NCBI GenBank assembly: GCA_003694205.1
Contig: RFKS01000254.1
Coordinates: 1-8,412 of the forward strand
Direction of reading: 5' to 3'
Length of the DNA: 8,412 bases
Source: Alphaproteobacteria bacterium
GTDB lineage: Bacteria > Pseudomonadota > Alphaproteobacteria > Sphingomonadales > Rhodothalassiaceae
A program made the translations under genes and the position numbers. Below are positions 1-6,450 of this stretch, one piece after another. The notes beneath the pieces are model-generated. The model made no database searches, was not told the origin of the DNA, and saw nothing but the letters and a program-made list of their open reading frames with translations. How positions within the stretch are numbered: position 1 is the stretch's first letter; each line of letters begins with the position of its first letter.

Positions 1-1
1 A

Positions 2-1678
2 CGCTTCCGGCGCCTTGCCGCGGCACAGGGGTTCCACCCCCTGCCGCCGCAACGGTTCGGCGAATGGGTGCTTCATCTCATTGAAACGCCCACGCACACA
101 GGCATCGTCGGCCTCGAGACCGAGCCGGGAACCCTGCTGGTTGCGGCGGGATTCTTCCTCTACCAGGGGCGTTCGGGTATCGAGGCGTTGCGTGCCTGCG
201 GTGACGCGCTGAGATCGGGGCGTTTTGACCGCCGCGATACCGGCGGGCATTTCACGCTGCTTCAGTGCGGGGCCGAGGGCATCGAGGTCATGTGTGATGG
301 CCTCGGCGCGCACAAGATCTATCACGATGCCGACAGGCGCGTGTTCTCGAACGCCTTTCTCGCCGCCCTGTGCAGCAGCAGCGAGAGGCGAATCGATCCC
401 ATTGGCGCCCATGTCTATGCGTTCGCCGGCGCCTGCTATGGCGGACGGACATTCGTCCAGGGGCTTTCCTTTCTGGCCGCCGACCGCCGCCTTCGGCTCG
501 GCAGGGAAGTGAAAATCTCCGTCCTCGAACCGCTCATCGTGCACGAACCGGTTGCGGGCCCTCACACGCTTGGGGAGGCCGTAGCCGTGAATCTCGAGGC
601 CTTGCGCGCGACGGCGGCGACGCTCGCTGGCATTTCGCATGGGCGTGTGCGCCTTTCCTTTTCCGGCGGTTATGACAGCCGCCTGCTGCTCGCTCTGCTC
701 CTCGAGCAGGGGGTGCGCCCCGAACTTTATGTCTATGGTCCCGACGGCGATATCGATGTGTGCATTGCGAAACATGTCGCTGAAGCCGAGGGCTTGAGGC
801 TGCGCCATGTCGACAAGGGCAAGGGGCCGACACCGGACGGCGACGTCTTCCGCTCGGTGGTCGAGGCCGCCCTGGTCCATTTCGATGGCTGGAAAAACAC
901 CGGCCTTTTCGACAATGGCGCCGATGTGCCGGATCGCCGTTCTCGGCACGAAGACGGATTCCTGCCGGTGAATGGCGGCCTGGGAGAGATCTATCGCAAC
1001 TTCTTTTCGCTGCGGGATCGCGCATACCGGGCTGAAGATATCGTCGCCAGTTTCTATCGCGGGTTCGATCCTCTCTGGGTCCGTGACCGGTCGGCCATAA
1101 CCGCCTATTGCGACGAGATGGCTTTGCGCATGCGCGAGCAGCTCGATGCCGGAACGGAAGGTCTGTCGTCCCTGCAGGCGCAGCTTCTGTATCCCCTCTT
1201 TCGCGGCCGCTTCTGGACGGCACGGGAGGCGGAAATCAACCAGCACTTTGGGCCGATGAGTTTTCCCTTTCTCGAACATCGCCTGATCAACAGGGCCGCA
1301 CAGGTGCCTGTCCCACTCAAGGATTACGGGAGGTTGCAGGCGGCAATGATCACCGCACTTTCTCCACGCCTTGCCGCCTTGCCCACCGGCTATGGCTTCA
1401 CCTTCGATTCGCCGCCCGGCTGGCGATATCGACTGGACACCTGGTCGACGCTGATGCGGCCCATCTGGCTGCGTCGGCATATCCGCATTCTCAGGAGGCG
1501 ACGGCAGGGGTGGCGGCGGCCCCCCTGGCTCGCGGAGGAGCGGTTGCGGACCGTCATGGACCCGTCGCTTCCCTTCATGCGGCACCTGTTTGCCGTCGAG
1601 CATGTGAACGACGCCGACACGCTCAATCGCGTCGTCACCATGGACTATCTCGCGCAGCGATTCGATTTTCGCGGTTAG
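2..1678 (+). CDS. Asparagine-synthase-like ATP-pyrophosphatase (amidoligase), 5'-partial
   Basis: The C-terminal half is an asparagine-synthase/beta-lactam-synthetase type ATP-pyrophosphatase domain, which adenylates a carboxylate so that an amine can form an amide. The pyrophosphate loop SGGYDSR lies at residues 199-205 when counted from the GTG at 68 (bases 662-682). Further on are a conserved GGLGEIYRN stretch and an FPFLEHRLIN stretch typical of the fold. The N-terminal part resembles a glutaminase-like (Ntn) domain, with CDGLGAHKIYHD near residues 76-87, but no MCG-type start is visible. The frame is open without a stop from base 2 to the GTG at 68, and those 22 codons read like protein, so the gene most likely begins upstream of the window. 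The GTG at 68 is only the first candidate start inside the window. The 558 visible codons already approach the usual family length of 550-650. The TAG stop overlaps the convergent decarboxylase stop. The substrate is unknown; a role in polysaccharide or metabolite amidation is inferred from context. Confidence 0.85.
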   Translation, partial: RFRRLAAAQGFHPLPPQRFGEWVLHLIETPTHTGIVGLETEPGTLLVAAGFFLYQGRSGIEALRACGDALRSGRFDRRDTGGHFTLLQCGAEGIEVMCDGLGAHKIYHDADRRVFSNAFLAALCSSSERRIDPIGAHVYAFAGACYGGRTFVQGLSFLAADRRLRLGREVKISVLEPLIVHEPVAGPHTLGEAVAVNLEALRATAATLAGISHGRVRLSFSGGYDSRLLLALLLEQGVRPELYVYGPDGDIDVCIAKHVAEAEGLRLRHVDKGKGPTPDGDVFRSVVEAALVHFDGWKNTGLFDNGADVPDRRSRHEDGFLPVNGGLGEIYRNFFSLRDRAYRAEDIVASFYRGFDPLWVRDRSAITAYCDEMALRMREQLDAGTEGLSSLQAQLLYPLFRGRFWTAREAEINQHFGPMSFPFLEHRLINRAAQVPVPLKDYGRLQAAMITALSPRLAALPTGYGFTFDSPPGWRYRLDTWSTLMRPIWLRRHIRILRRRRQGWRRPPWLAEERLRTVMDPSLPFMRHLFAVEHVNDADTLNRVVTMDYLAQRFDFRG

Positions 1679-2919
1679 ACGAGTATTTCCCCCGGCGGCG
1701 GATGGCCGAGAAAGGCGGTCGGACTGGCGCTCAGCCCATAGGCGCCGGACTGGAAGACGACGACCAGATCGCCGACCTCGGCGCGCGGCAGCGCGGCGCG
1801 GTCGGCGAGGAGGTCGATCGGCGTGCACAGGCAGCCGACGACATTCACCGTCTCCTCCGCCGGCGCGCCGAAGCGCGTGCCAATGGCGACGGGAAAGTTG
1901 CGCCGGATGGCCTGGCCGAAATTCCCGGTCGCCGCGAGATGATGGTGCAGCCCACCGTCGGTGACGAGAAACACCTGCCCGCGCGAGACCTTGCGGTCGA
2001 TGACGCGGCAGACATATAGCCCGGCTTCGCCGACGATATAACGGCCGAGCTCGAGGACGACCCTGGCCTCGGGCAGGGCCGACCTGATGTCGCGTACGAC
2101 ATCGGTGAGCCCCGCACCCACCGCGGCGAGGTCGAGCGGCTGGTCCTTGGGGAAATAGGGGATGCCGAAGCCGCCACCGATATTGACATAGCGCACCGGC
2201 GACGGTGCCGCGGCGGCGAGACGGATGGCGAGGGCGGCAATCTCCCGCTCGGCCGTCACGAGCGATTCCGCGCTCAGATTCTGCGAACCGCCGAAGATGT
2301 GGAATCCCTCGAATTGGAGCGGCAGCTCGGCGAGCGAATGGAGGAGCGCCGGCACCGCCTCGGCATCGACGCCGAACTGGCTCGGCCCGCCGCCCATGTG
2401 CATGCCCGAGCCCTTGAGGCGGAAGTCCGGGTTCACCCGCACCGCCACCCGCGGATGCAGCTTGCGCTCGGTGGCGATGGCCGCGAGACGCCGCATCTCT
2501 CCCTCCGATTCGAGCTCGATCAGCACCCCGGCCACGGCCGCGGCGGCGAGCTCCTCATCGGTCTTGCCGGGGCCGGCGAACCCCATCTCGGCGGGATCGA
2601 GCCCTGCTTCGAGGGCGCGCGCGAGCTCGCCCGCAGAGGCGACGTCAACGCCATCGACGAGGGGTGCGAGATGCGCGATCACCGCGGGCATCGGGTTGGC
2701 CTTGATCGCATAATGGAGACGCACGCCCTCGGGGAGCGCCGCCCGCAGCGCCGCCACGCGGTCGCTGATGCGGCCCCGGTCATAGGCATAGAAAGGCGTC
2801 CGGCCTACCTCGCGCGCGACCTGCCGCAGCGTCCGGCCGCCGATCAGGATTTCGCCGTCCGCACCCTGCCAGCGCGCGATCGCGGGATGTGCCGAGTCTT
2901 GCGCAGCCGGGCCCGTCAT
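1675..2919 (-). CDS. PLP-dependent decarboxylase, exosortase A system-associated type (LysA/ODC-like, fold type III)
   Basis: A 414-residue fold-type III (alanine-racemase-like TIM barrel) amino-acid decarboxylase related to diaminopimelate and ornithine decarboxylases. Visible landmarks are the PLP lysine K73 in YAIKANP, H207 in HIFGGSQN, the phosphate-binding glycine loop GGGFGIPYF from 248, E290 in ELGRY (normally EPGR), the active-site cysteine region GCLCTPID with C365, and Y394 in SGAYG near the C-terminus. All PLP and catalytic positions appear intact, so it should be active. The pattern fits the family 'pyridoxal-dependent decarboxylase, exosortase A system-associated' better than true LysA. 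The ATG at 2919 is chosen because it overlaps the upstream ligase stop as ATGA, has an AGG 7 bases before it, and gives the family's usual length. Longer versions of the frame would run inside the ligase gene. It is the third gene of the minus-strand group. The substrate is unknown; a carrier-protein-bound amino acid is possible given the ligase and carrier protein nearby. Confidence 0.9.
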   Translation of the reverse strand: MTGPAAQDSAHPAIARWQGADGEILIGGRTLRQVAREVGRTPFYAYDRGRISDRVAALRAALPEGVRLHYAIKANPMPAVIAHLAPLVDGVDVASAGELARALEAGLDPAEMGFAGPGKTDEELAAAAVAGVLIELESEGEMRRLAAIATERKLHPRVAVRVNPDFRLKGSGMHMGGGPSQFGVDAEAVPALLHSLAELPLQFEGFHIFGGSQNLSAESLVTAEREIAALAIRLAAAAPSPVRYVNIGGGFGIPYFPKDQPLDLAAVGAGLTDVVRDIRSALPEARVVLELGRYIVGEAGLYVCRVIDRKVSRGQVFLVTDGGLHHHLAATGNFGQAIRRNFPVAIGTRFGAPAEETVNVVGCLCTPIDLLADRAALPRAEVGDLVVVFQSGAYGLSASPTAFLGHPPPGEILV

Positions 2920-4481
2920 GCCGTTGCCTGTTCCTTTTCCGCTGCCGCCAAAAGTGCGGCTTTTATGGCCTTGCGGTCGATCTTGCCGTTCGCCGAGCGC
3001 GGCAGGGATTCGCGGATCTCGAGGCGGCCCGGGACCATGAATCCGGGCAGGCGCTCGCGGCACCGCGCAATCAGCGCATCACAATCGACCGTCTCCTGCT
3101 CCGGCACGATCGCGACCACGATCTCTTGCCCGAGCTCGGTATGCGGCAGGCCGATCGCCGCCGCTTCCTTCACCTGTCCGCTGTCGTAAAGGACCTCCTC
3201 GACCTCGGCCGGGCTGACGCGATAGCCCGAGGTCTTGATCATGTCGTCATTGCGGCCGACGAAATAGAGAAAGCCCTCCTCATCGAGGCGCACGATGTCG
3301 CCCGACCACACCGCAAGCTCGGTGGTGGGAACCTCCTCGAGCGCCCCCGGCACCGGCCGGTAGCGCTCCGCGGTCCGCTCGCGATCGTTCCAGTAGCCGA
3401 GCCCAACCAGCGGCCCGCGGTGCACGAGCTCGCCCTCCTCGCCCGGGCCGGCGAGGCTGCCGTCGGGCTTCACCACCAGGATCTCCGCATTGGGGATCGC
3501 CTTGCCGATCGAATCCGGACGCCGGTCGACCTCCGCCGGATCGAGATAGGTCGAGCGAAAGGCCTCGGTCAGCCCGTACATCAGATAGGGCTTCGCATTG
3601 GGAAAACACGCCCGCAGACGCCCCAGAAGCGCCCGTGGCATGTGCCCCCCCGTGTTCGCGAAATAGCGCAGGCCGGCACCGACGCCGTCCTCCCACGAGA
3701 CGCCGGCGAGCTGCATCCACAGCGGCGGGACGCATGTGAGACCGGTGATGCCCTCGCGGGCGACGATCCGCGGTATGTCGCGCGCCAGCAGATAATTGTG
3801 CAGCACCACCGTTGCGCCGGCGGCAAAACCGGTCGTGAGCTGGCTGAACCCGGCATCGAAGCTCAAGGGCAGGAGGGCGAGGATGCGGTCCTCGGCGCTA
3901 TTGCCGATATACTGCGCGACGCTCGTCGCTCCCACCACGAGATTGCGGTGCGAGAGCACAACGCCCTTCGGCTTGCCCGTCGAACCCGAGGTGTAGAAGA
4001 TTGCGGCGACGTCATTGTCGACGCGCGGGCCTTCGGGCGCGGGCCCGTCGCCATCGAGAAGATCGCTCCAGGCCGTTCCGGCATCGTCACCATCGACACT
4101 GATCACCGCGAGGTCCGCCAAGCCCGCAAGCACATCGCCGAGCGCCGCGATGCGGCTTCGCGAGCTGATGAGAAAGCGGGCGCCGCTGTCTTTCAGGACA
4201 TGCGCCACCTGCGGTGCCTTGAGCACCGGGTTGACCGGGACGAAGATGCCGCCCGCGGCGGCAGTAGCGAAGATCGCGAGGACCGTCTCGGGGCGCTTGT
4301 CGAGATAGATGGCGACGCGGTCGCGCCGGCGCATCCCTTGTGCTGCAAGCCCGCGCGCAAGGGAGGCGACATGTCCGGCGAGCGTCTCATAGTCGAGCCT
4401 CTGGCGCCCTGAAACGAGTGCCGTCGCCGCGGCCCGCCTGGCCGCCGAATCGAAGATCAGATCGTGCAGAAATCGGGTCAT
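2916..4481 (-). CDS. AMP-forming acyl-CoA/acyl-ACP ligase, exosortase A system-associated type
   Basis: A 521-residue member of the ANL adenylate-forming superfamily, which activates a carboxylate with ATP to an acyl-adenylate and transfers it to a thiol (CoA or a phosphopantetheine arm). Motifs in order: the P-loop-like YTSGSTGKPKG at 163-173, MYGLTEA at 301-307, the ribose-binding Asp in SGDIVR at 393-398, the hinge region VGRNDDMIKTSGYRVSP at 408-424, and the C-terminal catalytic lysine K500 in NGKIDRK. All are intact and the length is full. It matches the exosortase A-associated acyl-CoA ligase family in size, style and gene context. The ATG at 4481 is the first usable start, since an in-frame TGA lies 15 bases upstream. 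The ribosome site is poor (G-rich only). It lies 67 bp downstream of the GNAT gene and overlaps the decarboxylase start by 4 bp. Substrate specificity cannot be read from sequence; the adjacent carrier protein is a likely acceptor. Confidence 0.9.
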   Translation of the reverse strand: MTRFLHDLIFDSAARRAAATALVSGRQRLDYETLAGHVASLARGLAAQGMRRRDRVAIYLDKRPETVLAIFATAAAGGIFVPVNPVLKAPQVAHVLKDSGARFLISSRSRIAALGDVLAGLADLAVISVDGDDAGTAWSDLLDGDGPAPEGPRVDNDVAAIFYTSGSTGKPKGVVLSHRNLVVGATSVAQYIGNSAEDRILALLPLSFDAGFSQLTTGFAAGATVVLHNYLLARDIPRIVAREGITGLTCVPPLWMQLAGVSWEDGVGAGLRYFANTGGHMPRALLGRLRACFPNAKPYLMYGLTEAFRSTYLDPAEVDRRPDSIGKAIPNAEILVVKPDGSLAGPGEEGELVHRGPLVGLGYWNDRERTAERYRPVPGALEEVPTTELAVWSGDIVRLDEEGFLYFVGRNDDMIKTSGYRVSPAEVEEVLYDSGQVKEAAAIGLPHTELGQEIVVAIVPEQETVDCDALIARCRERLPGFMVPGRLEIRESLPRSANGKIDRKAIKAALLAAAEKEQATA

Positions 4482-4548
4482 CGCCCCGCCCCGTCACCCC
4501 GTCCGGCGGCGACCATATCCGATTGCCGGTCCGGAAACCAAGTGGCCA

Positions 4549-5286
4549 TCATGTTGCTCCTGTTTCGAATCCTGCCGTTTGCGTTTCCTTCGGTGCGGGC
4601 ACCGGGATGAGGATGAGCGGACCTCCGGCCTCTCGCCAGGAGAAATGGAGCCGTGGTGACAGACTGGAGACGCAGATCTGGAGTGATCCGAGACGCAGGA
4701 AGCTGGCGCGGCCGACCTCCTGTGCGCCAAGACGGCGGTGGCTGTGGAGCGAGGCGAGGTTGAAGGCGGAGATGCGGCTCAGGCTGTAGCGCCGGCCGGC
4801 AGCACGCAAGGTGGCATCGGCGGCGTCCCAGAGTGCGGCGAATGCGAAGCCGGCGCGCCATTCGGGCTGCACATAGACATCGAAATCCCAGGCCGCGCGC
4901 TCCGGATCGGCGGGGCGGAAGCGGCAGCGGACCTCGTCCTCGTCATAGTCACCGAACTGGTACCAGAGGGCCGCGACAAGCGCGTCGCCGGAGAAAAGCC
5001 CTAGGCACTGCGCTCCCGCAGCGAAACGGCGCGCAAGCGTTTCGCGGTCAAGCGGCAGCCGGGACAAGGCGTCGTCGTCCGGCACCAGAGGACGCGCGGT
5101 GAAGCGCGTGCGGCGACGTTCGGACAGGCGTGGCGCGTCCGCGACCGGCTGCGCCATCAGGCGATAGCTGCGCACGTCCATCAGGCCGCGGCTCGCGCGG
5201 GCGACGCGGCTGAGCGCATAAAGGAGCGTCGGGCCGAAGCCGAGCGTCTTCAGATTGTTGACGAATTTTCCGATCATGTCCGGCAT
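4549..5286 (-). CDS. GNAT-like N-acetyltransferase family protein
   Basis: A 245-residue protein with a GNAT-like core. A beta-strand and helix segment around VQPEWRAGFAFAALWDA (139-155) sits where GNAT proteins bind the acyl-CoA pyrophosphate. N176 followed by SLHSHRRLGAQ (179-189) matches the common N-x-x-S-x-x-x-x-x-x-x-G motif B region, and a final strand FLRLGSLQI follows. The canonical Q/R-x-x-G-x-G/A loop is not exact, so cofactor binding is probable rather than certain. About 60 N-terminal residues (IGKFVNNLKTLGFGPTLLYALSRV and a basic stretch) precede the core and are longer than in a minimal GNAT protein. No signal peptide or membrane span is evident. The start at 5286 is uncertain: a second in-frame ATG lies three codons inside (5277) and neither has a clear ribosome site. 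It is the first gene of the minus-strand group and likely modifies the amine or hydroxyl of the pathway product, which is inference from position only. Confidence 0.7.
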   Translation of the reverse strand: MPDMIGKFVNNLKTLGFGPTLLYALSRVARASRGLMDVRSYRLMAQPVADAPRLSERRRTRFTARPLVPDDDALSRLPLDRETLARRFAAGAQCLGLFSGDALVAALWYQFGDYDEDEVRCRFRPADPERAAWDFDVYVQPEWRAGFAFAALWDAADATLRAAGRRYSLSRISAFNLASLHSHRRLGAQEVGRASFLRLGSLQICVSSLSPRLHFSWREAGGPLILIPVPAPKETQTAGFETGAT

Positions 5287-5320
5287 TCGAACGGTCCGCG
5301 GCCCGGCATCGGCCGACTTC

Positions 5321-5349
5321 TGGACAAACTAGACGGCACAAGCTAACAG
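5321..5349 (+). promoter_or_regulatory. Candidate sigma-70 promoter for the carrier-protein operon
   Basis: A TGGACA element (5321-5326, five of six matches to TTGACA) and a weak TAACAG element (5344-5349, three of six matches to TATAAT) are separated by exactly 17 bp. They lie in the only locally AT-richer stretch of the 97-bp divergent gap. Transcription would begin near 5356, leaving a leader of about 28 bases before the carrier-protein ATG. The weak -10 makes this a candidate only. No equally good promoter was found for the opposite (GNAT) direction, and no clear operator palindrome was seen in the gap. Confidence 0.3.
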
Positions 5350-5383
5350 AGCCTTGCCATCGAGGGCAGCGGAAAGGGGCACA

Positions 5384-5635
5384 ATGTCGACGTTCGAGAC
5401 TGTACGGTCAATTCTGACGGAAACGCTGGGGCTGGGCGATCGCGGCGCGCGGCTGACGCCGGAATCGGGCCTGCTTGGGGAGATTCCGGAATTCGATTCG
5501 ATGGCCGTCGTGGGCGTCGTTGCGGCGCTCGAGGAGCGCTTCGACATCCTGTTCGAGGACGACGAGATCAATGGCGAGGTCTTCGCCACGGTCGGCAGCC
5601 TGAGCGCCGCCGTCGAGGCGAAACGGGCAACGTGA
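5384..5635 (+). CDS. Acyl carrier protein (phosphopantetheine carrier)
   Basis: An 83-residue acidic helical protein of carrier-protein size. The attachment site is FDSMAVVG, with the predicted phosphopantetheine serine S39 (codon 5498-5500) in D-S-M, a common variant of the D-S-L signature. It is followed by helix II and an acidic segment (FEDDEINGEVF) as in acyl carrier proteins. The ATG at 5384 is preferred over an in-frame TTG at 5354: it has GGAAAGG six bases upstream, gives normal carrier-protein length, and the TTG would lie upstream of the candidate transcription start. It is the first gene of the plus-strand group, and its TGA overlaps the GTG start of hydrolase 2. It probably carries the acyl or aminoacyl group activated by the ligase encoded on the other side of the divergent gap. 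It is too divergent from FabC/AcpP in context to be the housekeeping fatty-acid carrier. A peptidyl carrier role is possible. Confidence 0.88.
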   Translation: MSTFETVRSILTETLGLGDRGARLTPESGLLGEIPEFDSMAVVGVVAALEERFDILFEDDEINGEVFATVGSLSAAVEAKRAT

Positions 5636-6450
5636 CGCAGGGCGGGACCGCACAGCTTCGTCCCTATTTCGCGGACGGCCCCAGGGGACCGCTCTTCTGC
5701 CTCGACGTCGAGCCCGCCGCCGCAGCGCGGCGTGGGCATCTCCTGCTCATCGCTCCCTTCGCCGAGGAGCTCAACCGCTCACGGCGGATGATGATCACGC
5801 TGGCACGCCGGCTTGCCTTTACCGGCTTCGCCGCCACCATCGCCGACCTTCATGGGACCGGCGACAGCGCCGGCCGCTTCGCCGATGCGAGCTGGCGGGG
5901 CTGGCTCGACGATCTCGCGTTCCTGCGACGGGAGATCGGTGACCGTGGTCCCCTCTGGCTGGCAGGCATCCGCACCGGCGCCCTTCTCGCGGCGGCGGCG
6001 ATGGCGGAGGACCGGGCGGGAGTTGTGGGTGCGCTCATGATCGCACCCGTCAGTTCGGGCGCACGCTTTCTCGCACAGTTTCTGCGCATCCGCATTGCGG
6101 CCGAGATGGCGCGTGACCGGCGCGAGACGACGGCTGCGCTCAAGGCGCGGCTCGAAGCGGGCGAGACACTGCCCGTCGGCGGCTATGCGCTCACACCCGA
6201 CATGGCGCGCGCCCTCTCGGAAGCGTCGCTCGCGAAGACGCCGCCCCCCGATGTGCCGGTCCTTTGGTTCGACGTAGCCGCCCAAGCGGTGCCGGAGGGG
6301 GAACTCCGCGCCCGCCTGCCCGAGGTGTGGCGGCGGAATGCGGTGCGGGTCCACGGGATTGCCGATGCGGCCTTCTGGTCCCTGCAGGAGCCGACGGTGC
6401 CGGCTCGCCTTATTGACGGGATCGTTGCTCGGTTGGAGGCGGTGGCATGA
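5632..6450 (+). CDS. Alpha/beta-hydrolase-fold protein, exosortase A system-associated hydrolase 2 type; nucleophile absent
   Basis: A 272-residue alpha/beta-hydrolase-fold protein matching the exosortase A-associated hydrolase 2 family. Visible features are LLLIAPFAEELNRSRRM near 37-53, DLHGTGDSAG at 72-81, and a C-terminal AFWSLQEP stretch at 247-254. The nucleophile elbow, normally G-x-S-x-G, is G-I-R-T-G at 112-116, with Arg114 (codon 5971-5973) in place of serine. No catalytic-histidine motif like that of hydrolase 1 is visible at the C-terminal end. The protein may therefore be non-catalytic (binding or partner subunit), or use other residues. The GTG start at 5632 is chosen because it overlaps the carrier-protein stop as GTGA; its ribosome site is weak, which suits translational coupling. 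The stop overlaps the hydrolase 1 ATG. The physiological substrate is unknown. Confidence 0.85.
   Translation: MTQGGTAQLRPYFADGPRGPLFCLDVEPAAAARRGHLLLIAPFAEELNRSRRMMITLARRLAFTGFAATIADLHGTGDSAGRFADASWRGWLDDLAFLRREIGDRGPLWLAGIRTGALLAAAAMAEDRAGVVGALMIAPVSSGARFLAQFLRIRIAAEMARDRRETTAALKARLEAGETLPVGGYALTPDMARALSEASLAKTPPPDVPVLWFDVAAQAVPEGELRARLPEVWRRNAVRVHGIADAAFWSLQEPTVPARLIDGIVARLEAVA
6435..6439 (+). promoter_or_regulatory. Strong ribosome binding site for hydrolase 1
   Basis: A GGAGG lies inside the 3' end of hydrolase 2, seven bases before the ATG at 6447. It fixes that start and suggests that hydrolase 1 is translated well in addition to being coupled through the ATGA overlap. Confidence 0.7.

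Noticed and set aside
534..1223. Minus-strand open frame of 229 codons
   Set aside because: It is antisense to the asparagine-synthase-like gene across its SGGYDSR loop, and its composition is typical of a shadow frame.
1108..2019. Plus-strand open frame of 303 codons crossing the convergent junction
   Set aside because: It is out of frame with the asparagine-synthase-like gene and antisense to the decarboxylase, with low-complexity Arg/Ala content and no recognisable domain.
2920..3063. N-terminal extension of the decarboxylase by 48 codons
   Set aside because: It would lie wholly inside the ligase gene and reads as low-complexity Pro/Arg/Gly sequence. The ATG at 2919 gives the normal family length and an ATGA overlap.
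2889..4412. Long plus-strand open frame (507 codons)
   Set aside because: It lies antisense to the ligase, whose ANL motifs are all intact. The translation is Arg/His/Asp-rich with no family motif, as expected of a GC-rich shadow frame.
4482..4548. Possible small gene or terminator between the GNAT and ligase genes
   Set aside because: The 67 bases hold no convincing hairpin plus T-run and no short frame with a good ribosome site. It looks like a plain operon spacer.
5354..5383. Upstream TTG start for the carrier protein
   Set aside because: The ATG at 5384 has a good ribosome site at ideal spacing and gives standard carrier-protein length. The TTG also falls before the candidate transcription start.
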